Below, in pieces: positions 55,632 to 64,000 of a DNA stretch of 64,000 bases (its first letter is position 1; each line of letters begins with the position of its first letter). Made by a program: the position numbers and the translations under genes. The notes beneath the pieces are model-generated. The model saw nothing but the letters and a program-made list of their open reading frames with translations, did no database searches and was not told the origin of the DNA. Origin of the DNA: Microlunatus sp. Gsoil 973 (GTDB taxonomy: Bacteria; Actinomycetota; Actinomycetes; Propionibacteriales; Propionibacteriaceae); NCBI RefSeq assembly GCF_009707365.1, contig NZ_CP046122.1, positions 2,852,001-2,916,000 of the forward strand, read 5' to 3'.

Positions 55632-56584
55632 CGGCACCGTCGTCGTTGATCGGACTGCCCGGTTCGCGCCGCCGTGAACGGGCCGGACGAGGAGGCAGCG
55701 GGCGGGGCGGCAGGAAGCCACAGCACCTCGCCGGCTGGCTGTTCGTCGGACCGGTGATCTTCGGTGTGCTCGCGTTCCAGCTGGCACCGGTGGTCGCATC
55801 GGGTGGTGTGTCGCTGACGAACTGGACCGGTCTGCGGCGACCGGACTTCATCGGCCTGTCCAATTATGTCGACCTGTTCACCGACGACGACACGTTCTAC
55901 CGCTCGCTGCTGCACACCGCGGTCTTCACCGTCGCCGTCGTCGCAGTCACGATCATGGGCGGGCTCGGCCTGGCCGTGCTCTGCAATCAGAAGATGCCAG
56001 GTGTACGGATCTTCCGCACCCTCTACTACTCCCCCGTCGTCACGAATGTCGTTGCGATCGGCTTCGTCTGGTTCTGGTTGTACGAGCCGAACGACGGCTT
56101 GATCAACTCCGGGCTCGGCCTGCTCGGCATCCACGGTCCGGCATGGTTGTCCGACTCGCGAACCGCGCTCATCGCGGTGATCATCGTCGCGATCTGGCAG
56201 GGCATCGGCTATCCGATGGTGATCCTGCTTGCCGGGTTGCAGTCGATCGATCCGACCCTGACCGAGGCAGCGACCGTCGACGGGGCCGGTGCCTGGCGTC
56301 GTTTCTGGCGGATCACCTTCCCGCTGCTCACTCCCAGCCTGTTCTTCCTGACGATCACCCAGTTCATCTCCTCGTTCCAGGTCTTCGGAATCATCTACGT
56401 GATGACCTCGGGTGGTCCGAACAACGCGACGAGTGTGTTCATCTACCAGATCTACACGGCCGCGTTCGCGCAAGGCCGCCTCGGCTATGCAGCGGCGATG
56501 GGCTGGGTGCTCTTCGCGATCATCGGAATCATCACCGCCGTGCAATGGCGACTGGAAGGGCGGTGGGTCAACTATGACGTCTGA
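55628..56584 (+). CDS. ABC sugar transporter permease (MalF/UgpA type)
   Basis: 318 residues. A basic N-terminal stretch of about 35 residues precedes six membrane segments. The inner-membrane coupling motif is EAATVDGAGAWRRFWRITFPLL. Moves a sugar or sugar acid across the membrane as a heterodimer with the next gene. No ATPase is encoded in the locus, so a shared MsiK-type ATPase elsewhere probably powers it. Overlaps the next gene by 11 bases. Confidence 0.92.
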   Translation: MTAPSSLIGLPGSRRRERAGRGGSGRGGRKPQHLAGWLFVGPVIFGVLAFQLAPVVASGGVSLTNWTGLRRPDFIGLSNYVDLFTDDDTFYRSLLHTAVFTVAVVAVTIMGGLGLAVLCNQKMPGVRIFRTLYYSPVVTNVVAIGFVWFWLYEPNDGLINSGLGLLGIHGPAWLSDSRTALIAVIIVAIWQGIGYPMVILLAGLQSIDPTLTEAATVDGAGAWRRFWRITFPLLTPSLFFLTITQFISSFQVFGIIYVMTSGGPNNATSVFIYQIYTAAFAQGRLGYAAAMGWVLFAIIGIITAVQWRLEGRWVNYDV

Positions 56585-57482
56585 TCTCGCCCCGCCGCTG
56601 GAACGCGGACGCGGGTCGGTGTCCGGCCTCGAGGGCAGCTCACCGCCGCGTGGCGAACGCCGGCAACGACCCATCCCACGCCGGGCGGTCGTCATGGCGG
56701 TGCTCATCGTGCTGGCCGTCATCTTCGCCACACCGTTGCTGTGGATGATCAGCGCCTCGCTGAAACCCGAGAACGAAGTTCTCCAGACGCCACCCCGGCC
56801 GGTCGGCTCGGCGGTGCTGTGGGGCAACTACGTCCGCGCCGGCAGCGGGCTCCTGCCCTACTTCATCAACAGTGTCCGGCTCGCCGCCCTGAACGTCGGC
56901 TTCCTGCTGCTGTTCGCCGCGATGGCGGGGTACGCGTTCGGCCGCCTGGAGTTCGCGTTCAAACGGGTCGCCTTCGTCCTGCTGCTGTCCACCGCGATGA
57001 TCCCGAGCATGGTGTACCTGGTCCCCCAGTACATGATGTTCCGGCAGATCCGGTGGATCGACACCTACTACCCGCTCTGGGTGCCCCAGGTGCTGACGCC
57101 GGTCTTCGGAACGTTCCTGCTCCGACAGGCATTCCGGGGCGTTCCGATGGAGCTTGAGGAGGCCGCCAAGATCGACGGAGCCTCGACCTTCGCGATCTTC
57201 GCCCGCGTCATGCTGCCGCAGGTGAAACCCGCTCTCGCCGCCGTCGGCGTACTCACCTTCATGGCGTCCTGGAACGATCTGTTCGGGCCGTTGATCTTCC
57301 TGAACTCGACCCGGCTGCAGACCATGCCGATCGCCCTGACGCTGTTCCGCGGCGAGTACTTCACCCAGACGAATCTGATGATGGCTGCCGCGACGCTGAC
57401 CACGATCCCGCCGTTGCTGTTGTTCCTACTGGCCCAGAAGTACTTCGTGCAGGGCATCACCATGTCCGGACTGAAAGGCTGA
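56574..57482 (+). CDS. ABC sugar transporter permease (MalG type)
   Basis: About 302 residues. Six membrane segments and the coupling motif EEAAKIDGASTFAIFARVMLPQVKPAL. Partner of the preceding permease. ATG 56574 lies inside the end of that gene. The enolase-superfamily gene begins two bases beyond its stop, indicating one transcript. Confidence 0.92.
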   Translation: MTSDLAPPLERGRGSVSGLEGSSPPRGERRQRPIPRRAVVMAVLIVLAVIFATPLLWMISASLKPENEVLQTPPRPVGSAVLWGNYVRAGSGLLPYFINSVRLAALNVGFLLLFAAMAGYAFGRLEFAFKRVAFVLLLSTAMIPSMVYLVPQYMMFRQIRWIDTYYPLWVPQVLTPVFGTFLLRQAFRGVPMELEEAAKIDGASTFAIFARVMLPQVKPALAAVGVLTFMASWNDLFGPLIFLNSTRLQTMPIALTLFRGEYFTQTNLMMAAATLTTIPPLLLFLLAQKYFVQGITMSGLKG

Positions 57483-57483
57483 G

Positions 57484-58566
57484 ATGCGGATCACCCAGGT
57501 CGAGTCGATCATCCTGCTCGACAAGCTGCACATCGTCAAGGTGCACACCGACGAACAGATCACCGGCGTCGGCGAGGTGAGCCCGATGAACGCCCGGGTC
57601 AGCCATGCGGTGATCGAGCACGCACTCGCTCCGCTGCTGATCGGTGAGGAGGCCACCGACATCCAGCGGCTGTGGCGGCGGATGTACACCAAACCGCACA
57701 AGCTCGGTCCCGGCGGCACCCTGCTGAATGCGATGGCCGGTATCGACATCGCCTTGTGGGACATCCTCGGCAAGGCGGCCGGCCTGCCGGTGTACAAGCT
57801 CCTCGGCGGCAAATACCGGCCGGCGGCCAGGGTGTACGCCAGTTCGATGGCCCGCGGGATGTCACCCCAGGAGGAGGCCGAGCGAGCGCTGTCGTACAAG
57901 GAGAAGGGTTTCTTCGGCTACAAGATCCACTCCTCGACGCCGTGGATGCACGACGACGGTTTCGACCAGACGATCGCCACCGCCGCTGCCGTGCGCCGTC
58001 TCGTCGGTGACGAGTTCCCGATCATGGTCGACGTCAACAACGCCTACTACGGCCATACCGCGATCAAGATCGCCAATGCGCTGGCCGAGCTCGGGATCTG
58101 GCATTTCGAGGAGCCGTTGGCCACCCACGACTACGCGGCCTACGGACGGCTGGCCGATGCGGTCGAGATTCCGATCGCGGTCGGCGAGCAGGAATACACG
58201 TCGTGGCAGTTCCGGGACCTGATCACGGTCGGCAGGGTCGACATCCTGCAACCGGATGTGATCAAGTGCGGTGGAATCACCGAGTTCACCAAGATCGCCA
58301 CGCTCGCCGACACGTACACCAGGCCGATCACGGTGCACAACACCCAACAGACGATCGGCACCTCCGCTCACGCGCATCTCTGGGTCAGCACCCCGTCATG
58401 CGTCTACCCCCAGGAGTACAACATCGAGCACAACCCGATCCTCGATGACACTCCGATCTGGAAGAACCCGCTCGTTCCCGTCGACGGCCTGATCACTCCC
58501 TGGGAGCTACCGGGCCTCGGCATCGAACTGGACGACGAGGTCGTTGCGCGCCTGCGCACCAATTGA
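57484..58566 (+). CDS. Mandelate racemase / muconate lactonizing family dehydratase (galactonate dehydratase-like)
   Basis: 360 residues, enolase superfamily. Metal ligands: Asp in MVDVNNAYYGHTA, Glu in WHFEEPLATHDY and Glu in AVGEQEYTSW. A catalytic-region Lys in GYKIHSSTP and a His in TVHNTQQTIG fit a sugar-acid dehydratase more than a racemase. Lies between the permeases and the binding protein, so it probably acts on the imported sugar acid or an early product. Exact substrate not readable. Confidence 0.85.
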   Translation: MRITQVESIILLDKLHIVKVHTDEQITGVGEVSPMNARVSHAVIEHALAPLLIGEEATDIQRLWRRMYTKPHKLGPGGTLLNAMAGIDIALWDILGKAAGLPVYKLLGGKYRPAARVYASSMARGMSPQEEAERALSYKEKGFFGYKIHSSTPWMHDDGFDQTIATAAAVRRLVGDEFPIMVDVNNAYYGHTAIKIANALAELGIWHFEEPLATHDYAAYGRLADAVEIPIAVGEQEYTSWQFRDLITVGRVDILQPDVIKCGGITEFTKIATLADTYTRPITVHNTQQTIGTSAHAHLWVSTPSCVYPQEYNIEHNPILDDTPIWKNPLVPVDGLITPWELPGLGIELDDEVVARLRTN

Positions 58567-58623
58567 TCACTGCACACCCCGGTGCTCACCACACCGGTCA
58601 CCCCACAGAACAGGATCGGACCA

Positions 58624-59949
58624 ATGACCGTACATCAGGTCTCCCGTAGATCATTCCTCGCCGGCGTCGGAGCCGCCGTCGGCGGCGTCGGTCTCGGCGT
58701 GCCGCTCGCCGGATGCTCCGGGAGCGGGTTCGGGGCCGGCGGCGGCAGCGACAAGGCGTTGTCGTTCATGAGTTGGGACACCGACTCGAGTTCGCCGCTG
58801 TACAAGGTCGCCCAGAACTGGGCCAAGAGCGCATCAGCGACCATCGACGTCCAGTCGATCCCCGGTGGCGACGAGTACGAGGCCAAGCTGCGGACGGTCC
58901 TCGCCTCCGGGGCGCCGCCGGATGCCATCCGGATCAACGACGACTACGTGAAGGGCTACTACGAGGAAGGTTCCCTGCTCGACCTCGCACCCTATTTGAA
59001 GAAGTCCGGGATCAAGCCCGACGACTACTTCCCGGTCGCCTTCAACTTCGCCAAGCAGAAGGACGGCGCGCACGCGGCCTGGCCGATCATGACCAATCCC
59101 GGCGTCATCTACATCAACACCGACGCCTTCGAGGAGGCCGGCGTCGATCTGCCGCCGACCGATTGGTCGGGCGACAACTGGACCTGGGACGACTTCCTCG
59201 CGACGGCCAAGAAGCTGACCAAACCCGACGGATCCCGTTGGGGTTGCCTGGTCTTCCCCGACACCTCCCTGGAGACGGTCTTTCCGGTGAGCAACGGCGG
59301 TCCGGGCATCTACTCCGAGGACGGCACCCGGTTCACCCTGGCCGAGCCGAAGGGGATCGAGGCGATCCAGTGGGTCGCGGACCTGGCGCTGGTGCACAAG
59401 GTGCACCCGAACTTCGCGACGGTCTCGGCCGGCGAGAACACCGACAACTGGGCGCTGTCCCAACTCGGCACCGGCAAGGTCGGCATGATGCTCGGCCTGA
59501 CCAGCGGTATCCCGTACCTTCGGGAGAACGCGACGGTCACGTGGGACATCCGTCCGACACCGAAGAAGGTGAACCGGACGACGGTCAACACGCTGACCGT
59601 GCTCGCCGTGCCGAAGGATTCGAAGGATCCTGATCTCGCCTGGTCGTTCCTGAAGTACTGCGCCGACCCGGCTGCGGCGAAGCTATTGGCGGAGTCGCGC
59701 GGCTTCATGCCGGTGGCGAAGAGTGCCGCCCAGTACTTCGTACCCGACGACAAGGGACCGCAGAACCTGGGTATGGTCACCCAGGCGTTGGACAATGCGG
59801 TCAACGAGAACTTCAGTTCCTACATCCAGCAGGCGCGAGAGATCTACCGGCCGGTACTCGATGACGTGTGGAGTGGAAAGCGTACGGCTGCGGATGCGCT
59901 GGGCAGCGTGCGGGACAAGGTGAACGCCGTACTGGCCGGGAAGGGCTGA
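58624..59949 (+). CDS. ABC transporter sugar-binding lipoprotein with Tat-type signal
   Basis: About 441 residues. The signal has a twin-arginine SRRSFLAG and a lipobox PLAGC, so it is probably exported folded by Tat and then lipidated. The family 1 binding-protein body has MSWDTDSSSPLYKVAQNW, PDAIRINDDYVKGYYEEGSLLDL and GKVGMMLGLTSGIPYL. Captures the substrate for the two permeases upstream. ATG 58624 has AGGA at good spacing; an earlier in-frame TTG or CTG is not needed. Confidence 0.92.
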   Translation: MTVHQVSRRSFLAGVGAAVGGVGLGVPLAGCSGSGFGAGGGSDKALSFMSWDTDSSSPLYKVAQNWAKSASATIDVQSIPGGDEYEAKLRTVLASGAPPDAIRINDDYVKGYYEEGSLLDLAPYLKKSGIKPDDYFPVAFNFAKQKDGAHAAWPIMTNPGVIYINTDAFEEAGVDLPPTDWSGDNWTWDDFLATAKKLTKPDGSRWGCLVFPDTSLETVFPVSNGGPGIYSEDGTRFTLAEPKGIEAIQWVADLALVHKVHPNFATVSAGENTDNWALSQLGTGKVGMMLGLTSGIPYLRENATVTWDIRPTPKKVNRTTVNTLTVLAVPKDSKDPDLAWSFLKYCADPAAAKLLAESRGFMPVAKSAAQYFVPDDKGPQNLGMVTQALDNAVNENFSSYIQQAREIYRPVLDDVWSGKRTAADALGSVRDKVNAVLAGKG

Positions 59950-59952
59950 TTC

Positions 59953-60999
59953 ATGAAGATCACCAATGTCGAGGTCACCAGCAGCTCCGAGCCCAAGCAG
60001 CATCCGGTTCGCGACGCCCTGCAACTGCTTGATCGCAACGGCGTCACGTCGGTGACGATCACCACCGACGAGGGCATCAGCGGGTCGAGCCGTACCTACT
60101 TCGGCCGGTTGGCGTCCTCACCGGACGTGCTCGCCAAGATCATCACCGACCAGTTGGCGCCAGCGATCATCGGTGACGACCCGTCGTTGATCAGGATGAT
60201 CCGCGACAAGCTGTGGCGACTCACCGACTACCAGGGCACGGGCGGCCTGTCGCTCTACGGGATCTCCGCGATCGACCAGGCACTGTGGGACCTGCAGGGC
60301 AAGGCGCTCGGCGTCCCGGTCTGGCAACTCCTCGGCGCACAACGGACGAGCATCCCGACCTACGCCATGGTGGGCTGGCTCGAACTGGACATCGCCGAAC
60401 TCGAGCAGGTATCCGCACACGCGATGGAGCAGGGTTTCCTCGGGGTCAAGATGAAGGTCGGCGGCGGTCCGCTGACCGAGGACGTGGCCCGGATCAGTGC
60501 GGTTCGCAACATCATCGGGCCCGACGCAGCGCTGATGGTCGACGCCAACCAGGCGTTCAGCTACGCCGAGGCATTGCGTCGCGGCCGCGCCTACGAGGAT
60601 CTCGGCTGTCGATGGTTCGAGGAGCCGGTGCCGGCTGCCGACACCGAGTCGCACGTCAGGTTGGCCGAGCGACTCGACATCCCGATCGCTGCCGGCGAGA
60701 ACCGCTACGGGCAGCTCGCCTTCCGGGATCTGATCGCCCGGGGCGGCGTCGGTGTCGTCCAGCCGGATCTGCGACGGGCAGGTGGGATCACCGACTGTTT
60801 CGAGATCGGGCTGATGGCGGCCGGATTCTCGGTGCCGTACGCCTCCCACGGCGGCGGTGCACACATCCACATCCTGGCCGCGCTGCCCAACACCCTCTAC
60901 ATGGAGAGCGGACTGCTGCCGTCCGACGGATCGGTGCAGTTGGTCGACGGCAGCTATCCGCTGCCGATCGGCCCCGGACTCTCGTCCTGGAACGACTGA
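59953..60999 (+). CDS. Second mandelate racemase / muconate lactonizing family enzyme
   Basis: 348 residues, enolase superfamily but distinct from the gene at 57484. KxK catalytic pair in GVKMKVGGG, metal ligands Asp in LMVDANQAFSY, Glu in WFEEPVPAADTE and Glu in AAGENRYGQL, and the opposite catalytic His in YASHGGGAHIH. This Lys-His layout is that of the mandelate racemase subgroup. Could epimerise or dehydrate a sugar acid. Starts three bases past the binding protein; its stop lies in a 13-bp tandem repeat. Confidence 0.87.
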   Translation: MKITNVEVTSSSEPKQHPVRDALQLLDRNGVTSVTITTDEGISGSSRTYFGRLASSPDVLAKIITDQLAPAIIGDDPSLIRMIRDKLWRLTDYQGTGGLSLYGISAIDQALWDLQGKALGVPVWQLLGAQRTSIPTYAMVGWLELDIAELEQVSAHAMEQGFLGVKMKVGGGPLTEDVARISAVRNIIGPDAALMVDANQAFSYAEALRRGRAYEDLGCRWFEEPVPAADTESHVRLAERLDIPIAAGENRYGQLAFRDLIARGGVGVVQPDLRRAGGITDCFEIGLMAAGFSVPYASHGGGAHIHILAALPNTLYMESGLLPSDGSVQLVDGSYPLPIGPGLSSWND

Positions 61000-61045
61000 C
61001 CGGGACGACTGACCGGAACGACTGACCGGAACGACTGACCGGAAC
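60994..61045. repeat. 13-bp tandem repeat, four copies
   Basis: GACTGACCGGAAC (the first copy has GGGAC) repeated four times over 52 bases. The first copy contains the TGA stop of the preceding gene, and each copy carries an in-register TGA. It lies eight bases from the convergent dehydrogenase stop. Confidence 0.95.
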
Positions 61046-61052
61046 GCAGCGA

Positions 61053-62252
61053 TCAGGGCCGCAGGCTGCCGCGCCAGGCATCGGACAGGACGGCGAGGAA
61101 GCGTTCCTTCGTCGCTGGTTGCGGTCCGTTCCCCGCCAGCCGGCCGACCCCGAGACCAAGATCGGCGAACCGCTCAAGATCAGCTTCGGCCACACCGATC
61201 GCCGCGAGACTTTGTGGCAGGCCGATCTCGGCTCCCAGGGCGGCCAGTCGCCCGATCACGGCGTCGCCGTCGCCGGTGACGCCCATCGCCTGGCCCAAGC
61301 TCCGGAATTCCTCGGTCAGTTGGTGTCTGCAGGCGTTCAACACATAGGGCAACAACAGTCCGGTACCCAGGCCGTGGGGCGTGTGCGTCGCCGCGCCGAC
61401 GGGATACTGCAGAGCGTGCGACCAGTGCGTTCCGGCGGTGCCGAACGCCATGCCGGCCAGCAGACTGCCCCACGCCATGTCCGCCCGCGCGCGAAGATCA
61501 GCGCCGTCGTGTACCGCGCCGGCCAGACTTCGGATGATCACCTCGACCGCCTGCAGGGCGAGCAGGGAGCCCAGCCCGTTGCGACCGACGAACACCGGCA
61601 CCTGGCCCGGCTGATCGATCGTTGCCTGCCGCGCGGTGTAGGCCTCGATGGCGTGCACCAGGGCGTCGATGCCGGCGTGAGCGGTCACCGCCGGCGGCGC
61701 GCCGACGCCCAACTGCGGGTCGACCAGCGCGACCCGCGGAATGATCAACGGGCTGGAGATCCCGACCTTGAGTTCCCGATCAGGATCACTGACCACGGCA
61801 ACCGGAGTCACCTCCGACCCGGTCCCGGCGGTCGTCGGCACGGCGACCACCGGAAGGGTTGGCGGACGGACCCGATGTTCGCCGTACAGCGACGCCGGCT
61901 CGACGTCCTGCAGGAGGAGGATCGACAGCACCTTGGCCAGATCGATCGCGCTGCCACCACCGAAGACCATGATCACGTCCGGACCGAACTGCCGAGCCCG
62001 TTCGGCGATCCGGCCGACTCCGTCGATGGGCAGCTCGGGTGTGACCTCGGTGATCAACTCGCTCACGCCCGAGGCGGCGATCTCCGCCCGGCAGCCGGCG
62101 AGCCAGTCCGCGTCGGAGAAGACCGGATCGGTGATGATCAACACCCGGCTGCCGAATCGTAAGGCTGTCGATGGAGCATGCCGAACGGCGCCGATCTCGA
62201 ACAGGATCTCGGTCGGGAGGCGAAGCATTCCCAACGCCGCGTGATCACGCAT
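61053..62252 (-). CDS. Iron-containing alcohol dehydrogenase family protein
   Basis: 399 residues. NAD-binding VIMVFGGGSAIDLAKVLSIL, then VPTTAGTGSEVTPVAVV, and metal-binding His residues in AGIDALVHAIEAYTA and THWSHALQYPVGAATHTPHG. Resembles maleylacetate reductase and lactaldehyde or sugar-alcohol dehydrogenases. In this locus it likely handles a keto or aldehyde intermediate of sugar-acid breakdown. Overlaps the upstream Ldh-type gene by eight bases. Confidence 0.9.
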   Translation of the reverse strand: MRDHAALGMLRLPTEILFEIGAVRHAPSTALRFGSRVLIITDPVFSDADWLAGCRAEIAASGVSELITEVTPELPIDGVGRIAERARQFGPDVIMVFGGGSAIDLAKVLSILLLQDVEPASLYGEHRVRPPTLPVVAVPTTAGTGSEVTPVAVVSDPDRELKVGISSPLIIPRVALVDPQLGVGAPPAVTAHAGIDALVHAIEAYTARQATIDQPGQVPVFVGRNGLGSLLALQAVEVIIRSLAGAVHDGADLRARADMAWGSLLAGMAFGTAGTHWSHALQYPVGAATHTPHGLGTGLLLPYVLNACRHQLTEEFRSLGQAMGVTGDGDAVIGRLAALGAEIGLPQSLAAIGVAEADLERFADLGLGVGRLAGNGPQPATKERFLAVLSDAWRGSLRP

Positions 62253-63276
62253 GCGCGACCTCCCGATGCAGGTCGAGCAGGGCCGACCAGGTGCGGCTGC
62301 TGAGCGGAATGCCCTCCGTTGCGCGGCGCATCCGGGTGCCTCGAGCCCGGTCCCCCGGAATCGACACCGCGCCGCGCCTGCCGCTCGCCCGCACCAGGTC
62401 GAGGTACGCCGACACCCGTGGCAGCATCTCGGTCAACCCGAGCCGGTCCAGCCTGATCGCCATGAAGACGTCGCCCTTGGTGGCCGGGAACTCCGCGTCC
62501 AGCGTGCCGCGGACGTCTGGCCCGAGAGCGCTGCCGGTCAGCACACCGACCAGACATTCCAGTGCGATGGCCAACGCGTAGCCCTTGGATCCGCCGAACG
62601 GGGCGAGCGCACCCGAGGCGAGCGCCGATGCATCGGTCGTCGGCCGGCCGTCGGCGTCGACCCCCCAGCCCAGCGGCACCTTGAGGTCACGCGCTGCATG
62701 ATCGAGGACCTTGCCCATCGACACCGCGGCCGTCGACATGTCGAGCACCAGGGGCGCCTCGGCCGTCGGGACGGCGATCGCGATCGGATTCGTACCGACC
62801 ATCGGGGCCGTCCCTCCCCACGGATGGACCAGCGCTTCGCTGGTGGTGAAGGCCAGGCCGATCGCGCTGTCGGCCGCGATTCGCTCAACGTACGGCGCCA
62901 ACATTCCGATGTGGTTGGAGTTGTTGACCAGGGCGATCGCGACGCCGGACGTCCCCGCCCGGTCGATCACCGCGTCGATGGCGCCGCGGGCGGCGACCGG
63001 TCCGAAGCTCCGGCCGCCGTCGATCGCGACAACCGCTTCGGTCAACCATCGAGGTGTGATCGTCGCCCCGGAAACGATCAGTCCCCTCCGCAGCCGACCG
63101 ACCAGCACCGGAAGCCGGCCGACGCCGTGGGACGGTTGTTCCCGCAGCTCACCCTCGATCAGGATGTCCGCCTGGCATTGAGCGTCGTCGACGCCGGCAC
63201 CGTTTCCGATCAGGACATCGGCGATCATCATGCGCAATCTGCCGACGTCGATCAGCATCGGGTCTGTTCGGGACAC
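62245..63276 (-). CDS. Ldh-family NAD(P)-dependent oxidoreductase (malate/L-lactate/ureidoglycolate dehydrogenase type)
   Basis: 343 residues. Ldh_2 family features: SHGVGRLPVLVGRL, IALVNNSNHIGMLAPYVERIA with the catalytic His, the GGTAPMVGTNPIAIAVP loop, LVLDMSTAAVSMGKV, and PFGGSKGYALAIALECLVGVLTG. Reduces a 2-keto acid or oxidises a 2-hydroxy acid. First gene of the leftward pair with the iron alcohol dehydrogenase. ATG start. Confidence 0.9.
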   Translation of the reverse strand: MSRTDPMLIDVGRLRMMIADVLIGNGAGVDDAQCQADILIEGELREQPSHGVGRLPVLVGRLRRGLIVSGATITPRWLTEAVVAIDGGRSFGPVAARGAIDAVIDRAGTSGVAIALVNNSNHIGMLAPYVERIAADSAIGLAFTTSEALVHPWGGTAPMVGTNPIAIAVPTAEAPLVLDMSTAAVSMGKVLDHAARDLKVPLGWGVDADGRPTTDASALASGALAPFGGSKGYALAIALECLVGVLTGSALGPDVRGTLDAEFPATKGDVFMAIRLDRLGLTEMLPRVSAYLDLVRASGRRGAVSIPGDRARGTRMRRATEGIPLSSRTWSALLDLHREVAHA

Positions 63277-63353
63277 GGTCGACTCCTTCGGGTCGCAGGA
63301 CCGCCGTCGCTCTTGCGGCGATCATGACCCGCCGGAGGAAGCCGCCGCAGGCC

Positions 63354-63374
63354 GTGTCCCGTCTGGCAGGACAC
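63354..63374. promoter_or_regulatory. Dyad upstream of the Ldh-type gene
   Basis: GTGTCC-N9-GGACAC lies between the IclR gene and the Ldh-type gene, where an operator for the leftward operon would be expected. Weak evidence from symmetry and position only. Confidence 0.35.
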
Positions 63375-63394
63375 CGGCTCGCGGCCTGAGGGGT

Positions 63395-64000
63395 TCAGGA
63401 ATGTGCCATGGTGCTGTTCCGATGCCGGGGGCGATAGCCGAGGTTCCGGGACAACGCCATCGCCGACGCACGCACCGCCGGCGCGAACCGCTGGGCCTGG
63501 GAGACGCCGGTGGCTCCGGTGACCGAGATCGCACCGACCACCCGGCTCTGGGGACCCAGGATCGGCGCCCCGACGCAGAAGAGCCCCGGTTGGGACTCCT
63601 CCACGTCGAAGGCGATTCCCGTCTCCCGGACCCTGGCGAGCTCGCGGCGCAGCAGTTCGGGATCGGTGATCGTCTGCGGTGAGAGCCTGGGAAGTTCGCC
63701 GGAGAGCACCGATTCGATCAGGTCGTGTTCCGACTGGGCCAGGATCGCCTTGCCCAGAGCGGTGCAGTGCAACGGCAATCGGCCCCCCGCCCGGGAATGC
63801 GGGACGCGCAGGTTGCGCATGCTGATCTTCTCCACGTACATGATCTCCGTACCGTCCCGGACGGCGACATTGCAGGTCAGGCCGGTGACCTCGTTCAAAC
63901 TGTGTGCGAAAGGCAGCGCGATCTCGCGCAGGGTGCGCTGGCTGGGGGCGAGCTGACCAAGTTCGAACAACCGCAGTCCCAGCCGGACACCACGATCACC
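63395..64000 (-). CDS. IclR family transcriptional regulator, N-terminus beyond window
   Basis: About 200 C-terminal codons visible. The end of the DNA-binding domain (GVRLGLRLFELGQLA) leads into the IclR effector domain: VTGLTCNVAVRDGTEIMYVEKIS, RLPLHCTALGKAILA, GIAFDVEESQPGLFCVGAPIL and VVGAISVTGATG. Probably controls the catabolic locus beside it in response to a sugar-acid metabolite (inference). The helix-turn-helix lies outside the window. Confidence 0.93.
   Translation of the reverse strand, partial: GDRGVRLGLRLFELGQLAPSQRTLREIALPFAHSLNEVTGLTCNVAVRDGTEIMYVEKISMRNLRVPHSRAGGRLPLHCTALGKAILAQSEHDLIESVLSGELPRLSPQTITDPELLRRELARVRETGIAFDVEESQPGLFCVGAPILGPQSRVVGAISVTGATGVSQAQRFAPAVRASAMALSRNLGYRPRHRNSTMAHS

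Overview
The window is GC-rich chromosomal DNA of an actinobacterium. Evidence: dense GTG and TTG starts, the neighbourhood of DUF3027, MFS, a 127-residue cold-shock protein and a bacterial XPB helicase, a HelD/HelR-type RNA polymerase ATPase, and a groEL preceded by CIRCE elements. Together with a PPK2 polyphosphate kinase this suggests the Propionibacteriales, for example a Microlunatus-like soil organism. That placement is inference; no rRNA or tRNA gene is present to confirm it.

Layout. 1-5.2 kb: the end of an aldo/keto reductase, then a minus-strand run of an N-succinylamino acid racemase/OSBS-like enzyme, an M20 amidohydrolase and an S9 peptidase, probably peptide or N-acyl amino acid use. 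5.3-9.4 kb: two MarR regulators, each with an MFS exporter; one exporter is frameshifted and the other seems to have lost its N-terminal part to a frameshift. 9.4-10.7 kb: a repeat patch and an IS481-family element with clear ends and target duplication. 10.7-20.9 kb: DUF2461, alkaline phosphatase, DUF3027 with MFS, PPK2, a purine permease, a cold-shock protein, and a LysR regulator divergent from an MFS exporter. 21-30.9 kb: two tandem PQQ-type sugar dehydrogenases, a membrane protein, the helicase-associated gene and XPB helicase, and secreted or lipoprotein genes. 31-41 kb: Nudix hydrolase, HelD/HelR-like ATPase, a large tandem-repeat region with a peptidoglycan-binding pseudogene, a four-gene unit (dipeptidase, CutC, DUF4031, LD-carboxypeptidase), RNase HI, quinone oxidoreductase and groEL. 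41.2-42.7 kb: an IS110-family element. 42.7-46.7 kb: a TetR regulator divergent from two drug-efflux type MFS genes. 46.8-55.4 kb: a lipoprotein, a TIGR03086 protein, a frameshifted WYL regulator, a HAD phosphatase, a RecQ helicase with a phosphoribosyltransferase-like tail, a second patch of the 19-bp repeat, a Gfo/Idh/MocA oxidoreductase and kynureninase. 55.5-64 kb: an apparent sugar-acid catabolic locus with ABC importer, two enolase-superfamily enzymes, iron alcohol dehydrogenase, Ldh-type dehydrogenase and IclR regulator.

The most unusual content lies between genes: a 93-bp tandem array built from paired 11-bp palindromes; 19-bp-period tandem repeats at three separate loci; a dispersed repeat of roughly 55 bp into one copy of which the IS110 element seems to have inserted, with a possible bridge-RNA guide match; and a fold-back structure over the IS481 transposase start. 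Four single-base frameshifts all sit at or near short C or G runs, so some may be assembly errors.
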